Below the pieces are notes generated by a model that was given only the letters and a program-made list of their open reading frames with translations, had not been told where the DNA came from and ran no database searches. From Corynebacterium sp. P4-C1 (GTDB taxonomy: Bacteria > Actinomycetota > Actinomycetes > Mycobacteriales > Mycobacteriaceae), in NCBI RefSeq assembly GCF_030503595.1, contig NZ_CP129966.1:1178001-1242000 (forward strand): a stretch of 64,000 bases of DNA, written 5' to 3'. Made by a program: the position numbers and the translations under genes. Numbering within the stretch: the stretch's first letter is position 1; each line of letters opens with the position of its first letter. Positions 8,775 to 16,582 of this stretch are shown here, piece after piece.

Positions 8775-10213
8775 GAGAGTGTCCGATTGTTTGTGTGCGG
8801 GGTTTGGTTTACAAGTAGTCCGCGAATCGGTCGGGGTACGCCACGGCTAGTTGGTTGATGGCTTGTTTCCACCCGTTGGCTTTCGCTCCTTCAATATAGC
8901 CGTTGCATTCGATGTCGCGCTTCGCCTTCTTCGCTCGCTGGGCGGCGCGCTTGTCTTCGATGTTGCAGATCATCAACCATAGGGTCTTCAGCGCCGCGGT
9001 ATCGTTCGGGAATTGGCCCCGGTTACGGGTAGCTTTACGCAGTTCAGCATTCAGCGATTCGATCGAATTGGTGGTGTAGAGCACCCGCCGGGCCGCCGGC
9101 GGGAACTGCAAAAACGGCACGAACCGGTCCCAGGCGTCGCGCCAGACTTTGACCGACTGCGGGTATTTACGGCCCAACTCTGAGGCCTCGAAAGCATCCA
9201 GGCTGGCACGGGCGGCGTCCTCGTTGGCGGCCGTGTAGATCTCACGTAGCGCCCTCGATACGGGTTTGCGGTCTTGGTAGGACACCCACCGGTTCGCAGC
9301 TCGAATCAGGTGCACGATGCAGGTCTGCACCATCGAATTCGGCCAGGTTGCCTCCACGGCTTCCGGCAGGCCTTTGAGCCCGTCGCAACACACGATGAAC
9401 ACGTCCTGGACGCCACGGTTGGCCAAATCTGCGCAGACTGATGCCCAGAATGCGGCACCTTCATTGTCTGCGATCCACAATCCTAAAATGTGCTTGATGC
9501 CGTCGATATCCACACCGATGGCTATGTAGCAGGCTTTGTTGACCACCCGGTGACCATCGCGGATCTTCACTCGCAGCGCGTCAAGGAAGATCACTGGGTA
9601 GAACTCGTCGAGTTGCCTGTTCTGCCAGATCAGCACCTCATCCAACACCGCATCGGTAATGGTACTGATCGTATCTGGGCTCATATCCACCCCCAGGGTG
9701 CCGGCGAGATGGTGCTGAATATCGCGCACGGTCATCCCGCCGGCGTACAACGAGATAATCATGTCGTCGAGCTCTGTCAGCCGACGGGATCCCTTCGGCA
9801 CCATCTTTGGAACAAACGTGCCAGCACGATCCCTCGGCATAGTCACTTCCAACGCGCCATACCCAGAATTGACGGTCTTGGTGTACGACCCGTTGCGGTG
9901 ATTGCTCTCCTGTGCGGTTTCCACCCGGGCCTTCGCCTTACGGTCGGCATGGCCGTAGCCCAAATGCGCATCCATCTCCGCCTGCAGACCAGCGTTGATC
10001 GATGCCTGCAACAGGCCTTTAACCAGGTCGCTTGCATCATCAGCAGAGGCCGACAGCTCGCTGATCAGGCTGGCCAGCTCAGGATTTTCCATCAGCTTCT
10101 CGCTGATCTCGTTGACCCTCGCCGGGTCATGGCCTTTCTTCGGTGACACAGCAGTCATTATCAGTGAAACTCCTTCAGATCAGAGCCTCACACACAAACT
10201 TCCTGACACCCTC
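8775..10213 (-). mobile_element. Complete IS256-family insertion sequence (1439 bp)
   Basis: The ends are imperfect inverted repeats of 25 bp (GAGAGTGTCCGATTGTTTGT at left; GAGGGTGTCAGGAAGTTTGT read inward at right; 19 of 25 positions match). The element is bounded by a perfect 8-bp duplication, GCTTGTCC. Its transposase frame is intact. The undamaged duplication and frame suggest a recent insertion that may still be mobile. Confidence 0.95.
8809..10158 (-). CDS. IS256-family transposase
   Basis: A 449-residue DDE transposase of the mutator/IS256 type. Seen: the first Asp in FLDALRVKIRDG near residue 192, the second in VCCDGLKGLPEA near 260, and the Glu in NSIESLNAELRKATR near 367, with the usual spacing. 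The length is normal for the family and the frame is unbroken. It catalyses cut-and-paste or copy-out movement of the surrounding element. It reads in the same direction as the gene it interrupts, so outward transcription could reach the dioxygenase 3' part and the HEPN-like gene. Confidence 0.97.
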   Translation of the reverse strand: MTAVSPKKGHDPARVNEISEKLMENPELASLISELSASADDASDLVKGLLQASINAGLQAEMDAHLGYGHADRKAKARVETAQESNHRNGSYTKTVNSGYGALEVTMPRDRAGTFVPKMVPKGSRRLTELDDMIISLYAGGMTVRDIQHHLAGTLGVDMSPDTISTITDAVLDEVLIWQNRQLDEFYPVIFLDALRVKIRDGHRVVNKACYIAIGVDIDGIKHILGLWIADNEGAAFWASVCADLANRGVQDVFIVCCDGLKGLPEAVEATWPNSMVQTCIVHLIRAANRWVSYQDRKPVSRALREIYTAANEDAARASLDAFEASELGRKYPQSVKVWRDAWDRFVPFLQFPPAARRVLYTTNSIESLNAELRKATRNRGQFPNDTAALKTLWLMICNIEDKRAAQRAKKAKRDIECNGYIEGAKANGWKQAINQLAVAYPDRFADYL

Positions 10214-10221
10214 GCTTGTCC
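10214..10221. repeat. Target-site duplication of the IS, right copy
   Basis: An exact copy of GCTTGTCC at 8767-8774, adjoining the right inverted repeat. Confidence 0.95.
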
Positions 10222-10430
10222 CGCACTCCAACCTTTCTCAGCCGATTGGCCGAGCATGCGGCTGAAGTTGAAAGCCTCAATTTCCGTTTCGCAGCTGTTC
10301 AAAATCATCACACCCCCTGAAACAAGTACTCGCAAGCCATATACCGCTCTTGCGGGTCAGACTCCACCTCGGGAGGGAAATGATATCCACCGCAATCGGT
10401 ACTCTCTCCAAATTGATTTGAACTCATCAT

Positions 10431-10838
10431 TCACCCCACCATCCCCTCAAACCTCGCATACGCCTCCCGCATATCCGCCTCCCGTTCCAACCGCCTAAAC
10501 GGATACTCAAAGACGTACTCCACAGCCGACTGCGGATGCACCCACGTCCGATCCGCCACCGACAACTCCTCACCCTCACGCAACGCCGCGTCCGCCTTCA
10601 CAATCTCCTTCGGGACCTTCCGACCATTCGCATCAAACCGATCCTCCTGGTCATACCGACGCATCACCGGAAACTGCGTCCGATAAATCATGCACTACTC
10701 ATCCGCCGTCACCCCCAACGCCAACGCCACAATCACATCAATCTCCACCTGCGCAGCACGCCGCTCCTCAACCTTACGCAAAGGCTTATCGACGCCCCAC
10801 GCCTCCCCCACAACCTCCTCCGACATCATCTACTCTTC
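10431..10838 (-). pseudogene. Methyltransferase 3'-end fragment, copy 2, with an internal amber codon
   Basis: About 130 codons match the C-terminal end of the intact methylase, from EEVVGEAW to the family terminus ARFEGMVG and a TGA stop. A TTG leucine codon of the family (ADELCMIY) has become TAG at 10695-10697, so the fragment cannot be read through. Homology ends abruptly near 10828, only about 30 bp from the stop of the unknown gene upstream. It lies 122 bp before the start of the dioxygenase gene. Copies 2 and 3 share substitutions that the intact gene lacks. Confidence 0.9.
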
Positions 10839-10854
10839 TCAGACCGAGATTTCC

Positions 10855-11586
10855 CTACCATTTTGCGTCAATCACTCGTGGAGAGAACCCTGCCGGAGGC
10901 GTGACTGAGAAACCGAGCTCCTCCAGCGACTTTGCCGCGGCTTCCGGGTAGTCCCGTGCTGCGGCAGCCGTTTGCTTGAACAACCATTCTTGCCGCCGTC
11001 GCAGCAAGGTCGGCTCCCAGCCCGGTTTTCCCCGAAACCCGCACTCAGCGATAACGAAGTAAAGGAATTCTTCGAGCGACGGACGAAACCGTCTGCCACC
11101 CACCGGTAAGTGCAGTTCTTCCAGCCGTCCTTTCTTCCTCGGGTTTCCAGACTTCCCTTGGAAGTTTTGCATTAGAGCCGGACTCAGCAATCCAGTGACT
11201 CCCGAGTAATGAATGTGGGCGCATGGAGCGCTGGTGTACCCCCGTTCGTATTCAAACCGAATGCCTGGGGACGTAGCTACCCGCAGCTCGAATTTGCTTC
11301 TTTCCACGGCGAGGAACTTGCCGGTGGAATCGGAAGTTAATTCGTAGCGGACGATGACGCGGAATAGCTGGCTGTAGTCTTGGCTTTCAACTTCGCTTTC
11401 GAGCTGACCGGCACCGTGGATAACCGGGGCATCAAATTCACCGACAACGATGTTCGTATCGGCGTTAAGCCACGCCTCCGTTTCGATATCCCCTTCAGAT
11501 GCGAGTGGGAGAGCATCTATAAGCGTGCTTCTCACCTCATCGAGAAACAGCTCAGCCTCGTCACGCAGATTCAAGTTGTCCCTCAC
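10855..11586 (-). CDS. Conserved-looking protein of unknown function, module 1
   Basis: A 243-residue soluble protein that I do not recognise. It has a mixed N-terminal half, a HIHYSG stretch near residue 125, and a well-ordered block LPVGGRRFRPSLEEFLYFVI near 160-180, followed by a helical Arg/Ala-rich end. The block reads like a conserved family signature. It overlaps the 3' end of the small upstream gene by 26 bp, so the two are probably co-translated. The pair sits between the intact methylase 3' end and fragment copy 2, the same arrangement as the other modules. It may be an accessory effector or a toxin-antitoxin-like pair; nothing in the sequence decides. Confidence 0.75.
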   Translation of the reverse strand: MRDNLNLRDEAELFLDEVRSTLIDALPLASEGDIETEAWLNADTNIVVGEFDAPVIHGAGQLESEVESQDYSQLFRVIVRYELTSDSTGKFLAVERSKFELRVATSPGIRFEYERGYTSAPCAHIHYSGVTGLLSPALMQNFQGKSGNPRKKGRLEELHLPVGGRRFRPSLEEFLYFVIAECGFRGKPGWEPTLLRRRQEWLFKQTAAAARDYPEAAAKSLEELGFSVTPPAGFSPRVIDAKW

Positions 11587-11782
11587 CCAACAGCATCAAT
11601 ACGACGCTTAAATCGTCGTACAGGGCCCGTTCGGACTTATCTAGCATGCCCGAGTGGGCGAGCGTACGTAGTTCTTCAATGCTCGCAGAAGACTGGCGTG
11701 TAGACCTGCGGAGAGCGGCGAGATAGTCTCGCTTCTTCTCCCAGAGTTCCTTGTTGTTGGTGGTCTTAATTTCAACTGCCAT
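11561..11782 (-). CDS. Small protein of unknown function, module 1
   Basis: A 73-residue, charged, probably all-helical protein (MAVEIKTTNN to GEGQLESA). The ATG at 11782 was chosen because GAGGTG lies 7 bases upstream; the frame is open further to 11848, but that extension has no ribosome site. It starts 173 bp after the intact methylase stop and overlaps the next gene by 26 bp. Small helical partners preceding larger unknown genes in defence islands are often antitoxins or adaptors, but that is only an analogy here. Confidence 0.6.
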   Translation of the reverse strand: MAVEIKTTNNKELWEKKRDYLAALRRSTRQSSASIEELRTLAHSGMLDKSERALYDDLSVVLMLLGEGQLESA

Positions 11783-11955
11783 CTCAATCACCTCAGCTCG
11801 CTGGGTTATCGTTCTAGTCCCGAATAATAGCCAACAGCGCGCTACCAACGACCTGCGCTGTAGAACGCTTGTTCGACAGTGCAGGTCGAGATGCTCGCCC
11901 CCAACACTGATCTCGACGAACCAGATGCGCTCGTGCTTCTCTCCTTGCTGGGCGT

Positions 11956-14900
11956 TTAACCCATCCCCTCAAACCGCGCATACGCCTCCCGCATATCCGC
12001 CTCCCGGTCCAACTGCCTAAACGGATACTCGTATACGTACTCCACACCCGACTGCGGATGCACCCACGTCCGATCCGCCACCGACAACTCCGCACCGTCC
12101 TTCAACTTCGCGTCCGCCTTCACAATCCCCTTCGGCACCTTCCGACCATTCGCATCAAACCGATCCTCCTGGCCATAACGCCGCATAACCGGAAACTGCG
12201 TCCGGTAAATCATGCACAACTCATCGGCCGTCACACCCAACGACAACGCCACAATCGCATCAATTTCCACCTGCGCAGTCCGGCGCTCCTCATCCTTTCG
12301 CAGAGGCTTATCGACGTCCCACGCCTCCCCCATCACCTCCTCCCACAAAGACGCATATGCCTCGGTGAGGCAGTTGAGCCGGAGGTAGAGATTCCGAGCC
12401 TCCTTCATCAATGGACTGTCGGCAGGTAAAGGAATCGCCCGAATGATCGCATTTGGGATATGTGCGGAACCGGCGGAGCGAACGACATAGTCAGCAAGCA
12501 ACGAGCTCATCACTGTCCCAGCCGAAGCTATCCCTTCGTTCGATTCCGCTGCGCATGAGTTCACCGCATGCACATGGGCAGACCCTGGAGGAATCAAGGC
12601 TGGATACAGAGTACGAAAACCGGTAGTAGCTGCCATCTCCCGCCAAGCAACCCGGAATAAGCTCTTCGCCGATTTCAATTCGTCGCCGAACCGAAACGTC
12701 GGGTAATCGGAATCGTAATCTGATTGTTTAAGTCGGTCAGGCTGGTAGGCCGTCGCAGGAATGAAATCGGCGGGCATTGCTTCGATATCGATCTCGAACC
12801 AATCTTTGTTGCTCTTTAAGCCAGGGTTCGGCTGCTTAATCATTGGGGTCGCAACACCAAGGTGCGGCCCTTGGAAGATCACGTCGTCCCATGAATCCGG
12901 GTGCGCCCATCCCGTGTCGAAGTAGCCTTTCTTCTTGTCAATGGATTCGTCCCATCCCCTGGAGAACTGAAGTCCGAGTTCGCGGATGCGCGGCGCAGCA
13001 GCAAGCTTCTCGAGCACAGCCGCTGCTGCGGTGTTCACGGTGTAAACCATGCGGGATTCGATGGCTGGAACCGATTCGTCCTCAAGAATGGAGTGCCACA
13101 CATCAAGCGCATTGAGATTAACCGTCTGAATGCGATCACGGTGTGGTCGTAGGTCCCAATTTCCAGAGTCATCCTTCAGTCCAGGAAGCTCACCGGCGCC
13201 GTTGTGGGAGAGAGACTCTTGCACGGTCGCTGGGTGGTACAACGAAGCGGCGTTGTGGAACTTCGGGGAGGTTCTGAGGTGCCCATAAAGATGAACCCCG
13301 TAGGTGACGTGATTATCGATGTCGAACAACTTGAGCTCGTTGTTGAACTGCCAGTGACGTCGCAAACGCAAGTACGCACCCCGACGTAGAGGCGCAGCCT
13401 TCTTCTCGGTGAAGTGAGACTCAGGATGGATAAATGAGGCCACACCATCTTCCGACGCATTGCACCACGTGCGCTCCATGAACCCTCGGTAGAGATCGGG
13501 TTGTTGGCCGACGAGGTGCGGGTAACGGGTGACGTCCGTGAGTACCGCGGCTGTCGCTACAGATTCACTGAGGCCGCGGTAAACCGTCTCGCGGGTCGCT
13601 TCATCGTCGTTCCGTTGCTGACGTCGCTCGTTCTTCACGGCCTGGGTAGGCTTGTGCGCCAATGAGAACCACGGGTCTGCCTCGGAATACAACGCATCTA
13701 GGTCCGTACGCGGCCGCACCCACGGCGGGTTACCCACCTGCAGGTCGAAGCCGCCGCGAGCGAAGACGGCCGCGAAGTCAAGGTCCCAGTGGAAGAAGCC
13801 TTGGTCGGCGGCGACGGACTGCACAACGCGCAACCACGGGTGGTTCGCAAGCACAGTGTCCACGGCGCGGGCGCCGGAAAGGCCGATCTCGGTGCGTTCC
13901 AGCTCCACCAGTTCGTCCCAGTTGGTGGCGCTGGCCAGGCGGATCTGGTTGGTGTCGCGGGCCTGGGTGTCCACGCCGAGGAGGTCGGTGAGTGCGGCGA
14001 GCCACTCGTCGAGATCGGGCAACTGGTCCGCTTCGGTTAGTGGCCAGAAGGTCAGCGCGTTCCATGCGTCCATGACGAGGCGGAGGCGGAGGTAGGCACC
14101 TTCAGCGTCGTGTAGCAATTCTTGCTCGATTTGCTCGCGGCGCACATTCTTCGCGGTGTGTTCGGTGTCCCGGCCCCAGAGGTCAATATCGCGGCGGATC
14201 TGGTCTTCCGCAATGCGCATTTTGGACAGCGTGATGGCCCACAGGGACTCCACGCGGGCGGCGAGGTTGGTCAGTTTCTTCGCTTGCTGCTTGGTAGGCA
14301 CCTTGCCGGTGACGGATTTCTTCCACGTCTTCATGGCGGCGATCTCGTCGGCGGCGAGGGCTTTCAGGTCCTTCGCGTCGGCAGCATCGCCCCAGGTGGC
14401 AGAAGGCAGGAGGAACTGGTGGATGCGGCCGGCGGCGTTGATGTCGCGGGGCTCGCCAGCGTCGATAGCTTCGGCGAGGTTCTGGACGGACTCCCGGCGC
14501 GGGACGGCGGTGAGCCACTCGCGCTTCTTCAGCTGGGCTGTGGAGTACGTGGAGCGCAGTGCACCGATGAGTGAGCTACCGCGCCGCAGGTGGAGGCCGA
14601 ACCACGGGGCTTTGAGCTGGCTGGTCATGGTGTCTAGCCACAGGGAGATCTCGGCGAGCTCCACCGCGGTGGGGTTCAGGTCCACGCCGTACACCTGGTG
14701 CAGGGCGATGTGGGCCTTGACCTTTTGTAGTTCGATCGTGCGCTGCTCAGGTTCGACCTGGGTGTCCAGTTCGTCCTCTCGCAGCTTGAGGTAGAGCTCC
14801 GCGAGTTGGCGTGCGGCCTCCACGGCGAAGGCGCCGGAGCCCATGGCGGGCTCGCAGATGGTCAGGCTGAGCACGTCCTCGGAAGAGGTGATGCGGCCTT

Positions 14901-16569
14901 CCTCCTGCAGGACCTCGATGGCCTGTCCCACGGTGAACTCGGTGAGCACCTGCGGGGTGTAAAAGGACGCGGAGCGTTCCCGGTCGCGGCTGGACTGGCG
15001 GAACACGAACGAGCCAGCCGGGTGTTCGCGGCGCACCTTGGAGGTGCCGCCTTCCTCCATCTGCTTGGTCTCCATGACGAAGCTGTCCTGCGGGACCGTG
15101 TCAGCGGCGTGGGTGGGAAGCACCCAGGAACCCTTGGAGGCGTCGCCCTTCGGCGCGACCTCGTACAGGTCCTCTTGGGCGATGAAACCGTGGTAGGACA
15201 TCAGGCCCTCATACACTTGGCCCAGCTCGGTCACGCCGAGCGTGGCATAGGAGATGAACCCGCGGTCCTTGCCGGCTGAGACCTTGGACAAAAGGAGGTT
15301 CTGCAGCACTTGGGTGAGGGCGGCGTTGGAGAGCTTGGTGTCGTCGATAAGCGAAGTCGCTTCGCTTTTGAACAAGTCTGCTTCCAAGTTGCGGAAGTTC
15401 AGGCCCTCGTTCTGCGCATCCGCGTCGGCGCTTGGTGTCTCGAGCGGGTCGTGGCCCTCGTTGACCTGTGTGAAAAGGAGCTGCAGCGAGTCGTAGAGGT
15501 GTGTGCCGCGACGAGCTTTATCGGTGACGGGAGGGTTGAGGATCTGGTCGCGGAGGCGGTCTAGGCCGTAGCCATCGACGTACTCGGGTGCGCCGGTGGG
15601 CAGGATGGCAAGTTCCGGGGAAGCCTCCGCAAAGAGCAGGAAGAGGATGCGGTAAAGGTAGCGCAGAGATTGGCGGGCGAGCTCGTTGCCGTCGATAGTG
15701 TCGATGGGCAGGTCCTGCTCCCGGCGGCGGTCCAGCACGTCATTGCCGATGATCTCGATGGATTCGCGCACCGCGTCGCGCAGGTCGCCGGAGACCTTCA
15801 CCGCGTGCTGCTGAGATTCCTCGCGGGTCTCGGCCCACCACGTGGTGCCGTCGGCGGCGCGCTCAAGGTTTTCCCGGGCGAGGATGACTGCAATGCGCTC
15901 GAGCTCGCCGGCTTTCTTCGCATCGTTACGCTCGACGGCCAGCTGCAGGTTCACCGCCAGGTAGCGGCCAAGCGGCCACGATTCCCGCTCTGCCAGAAGC
16001 ACCCACGTTCCCGCAATGACCACGACGAATTCTGGCGGGTCCTGCGAGAGAAACAGATCACCGATGAGCTTCGACACCTTGATGGGCTGCGATTCCTTAC
16101 CCGCCGGGGTCACTCCCCCAGCGACCGGGAGGGAAATGAGAGTATCTTCGGTGACGTCGGTGGCGTTATCGTCTGCTCCGTTTTCTTCCCCGCCATCGCT
16201 GTCGGCTGCGAGTGCTGCGCTGACGACGATCAAGGTGCCGGCGTTGCCGTGCCAGCCGTCGTAGGTCAGCTCTTCGCCGGCGCGCGTGTAGGTCTTACGC
16301 TCTGGCGCGCCGAACCCGAATGCGGTGCGGATCAGTGAATCGGTCTTGTCGGCATTGGCGTTTGTTGCGAAAGCCTTTTGCAGATCACCGCGGTACTGCT
16401 GGAAGCGCTTAGCAGGCGAGAGTGTTCCGGTTTCGTTTTCCAGCTCCGACCATTCCTTGGTGCGGTTTTTCACGCGTTTGGTGAAGGACTCGCCTTTGGT
16501 CTCGTCGGTGGTGAGGTAGTGGTCGCTGATCCACTCGTCGACATTGAGGATGGAATCGTATGCAGCCAT
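11956..16569 (-). CDS. Large Eco57I-type N6-adenine DNA methyltransferase (DrmMI/PglX-like)
   Basis: A 1537-residue protein with AdoMet motif I CEPAMGSGAF near residue 573, a downstream YGVDLNPTAVELAEISLWL block near 630, and the catalytic NPPW near 943, the order of gamma-type N6-adenine methylases. A long N-terminal domain and a long C-terminal domain, probably for target recognition, flank the core. It starts 13 bp after the SNF2 helicase stop, with TAGGAG as ribosome site overlapping that stop, so the two form one operon. Known: methylases of this type modify self DNA in DISARM and BREX. Inference: it marks host DNA for the island. Its last 130 or so residues are those duplicated at 10431-10838 and 6947-7237. 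Confidence 0.93.
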   Translation of the reverse strand: MAAYDSILNVDEWISDHYLTTDETKGESFTKRVKNRTKEWSELENETGTLSPAKRFQQYRGDLQKAFATNANADKTDSLIRTAFGFGAPERKTYTRAGEELTYDGWHGNAGTLIVVSAALAADSDGGEENGADDNATDVTEDTLISLPVAGGVTPAGKESQPIKVSKLIGDLFLSQDPPEFVVVIAGTWVLLAERESWPLGRYLAVNLQLAVERNDAKKAGELERIAVILARENLERAADGTTWWAETREESQQHAVKVSGDLRDAVRESIEIIGNDVLDRRREQDLPIDTIDGNELARQSLRYLYRILFLLFAEASPELAILPTGAPEYVDGYGLDRLRDQILNPPVTDKARRGTHLYDSLQLLFTQVNEGHDPLETPSADADAQNEGLNFRNLEADLFKSEATSLIDDTKLSNAALTQVLQNLLLSKVSAGKDRGFISYATLGVTELGQVYEGLMSYHGFIAQEDLYEVAPKGDASKGSWVLPTHAADTVPQDSFVMETKQMEEGGTSKVRREHPAGSFVFRQSSRDRERSASFYTPQVLTEFTVGQAIEVLQEEGRITSSEDVLSLTICEPAMGSGAFAVEAARQLAELYLKLREDELDTQVEPEQRTIELQKVKAHIALHQVYGVDLNPTAVELAEISLWLDTMTSQLKAPWFGLHLRRGSSLIGALRSTYSTAQLKKREWLTAVPRRESVQNLAEAIDAGEPRDINAAGRIHQFLLPSATWGDAADAKDLKALAADEIAAMKTWKKSVTGKVPTKQQAKKLTNLAARVESLWAITLSKMRIAEDQIRRDIDLWGRDTEHTAKNVRREQIEQELLHDAEGAYLRLRLVMDAWNALTFWPLTEADQLPDLDEWLAALTDLLGVDTQARDTNQIRLASATNWDELVELERTEIGLSGARAVDTVLANHPWLRVVQSVAADQGFFHWDLDFAAVFARGGFDLQVGNPPWVRPRTDLDALYSEADPWFSLAHKPTQAVKNERRQQRNDDEATRETVYRGLSESVATAAVLTDVTRYPHLVGQQPDLYRGFMERTWCNASEDGVASFIHPESHFTEKKAAPLRRGAYLRLRRHWQFNNELKLFDIDNHVTYGVHLYGHLRTSPKFHNAASLYHPATVQESLSHNGAGELPGLKDDSGNWDLRPHRDRIQTVNLNALDVWHSILEDESVPAIESRMVYTVNTAAAAVLEKLAAAPRIRELGLQFSRGWDESIDKKKGYFDTGWAHPDSWDDVIFQGPHLGVATPMIKQPNPGLKSNKDWFEIDIEAMPADFIPATAYQPDRLKQSDYDSDYPTFRFGDELKSAKSLFRVAWREMAATTGFRTLYPALIPPGSAHVHAVNSCAAESNEGIASAGTVMSSLLADYVVRSAGSAHIPNAIIRAIPLPADSPLMKEARNLYLRLNCLTEAYASLWEEVMGEAWDVDKPLRKDEERRTAQVEIDAIVALSLGVTADELCMIYRTQFPVMRRYGQEDRFDANGRKVPKGIVKADAKLKDGAELSVADRTWVHPQSGVEYVYEYPFRQLDREADMREAYARFEGMG

Positions 16570-16582
16570 TGGTGTGCGTCTC

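Larger units (their letters stand above)
8181..10308 (-). pseudogene. TauD/clavaminate synthase-like Fe(II)/2OG dioxygenase gene split by an IS256 element
   Basis: Joining 10308-10214 to 8766-8181, with one copy of the 8-bp target duplication, gives an uninterrupted 681-nt frame of 226 codons plus stop, starting with ATG after AGGGGG. The protein has HTD (His90, Asp92 of the restored chain), a distal His in LILHGRS near 202, and Arg 12 to 16 residues further on. This is the iron and 2-oxoglutarate binding pattern of the TauD/TfdA/clavaminate synthase fold. The insertion falls at codons 30-32, so the remaining frame from 8753 still encodes the whole metal-binding core. A shortened protein might be made from a start at 8753 if transcribed from within the element. 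Its substrate is unknown. It was coupled to the HEPN-like gene. Confidence 0.75.

Noticed and set aside
8809..8820. The IS256 element as the vehicle that brought the defence modules
   Set aside because: There is only one copy, with a perfect target duplication inside a gene. It came after the modules and explains neither the methylase fragments nor the island edges.
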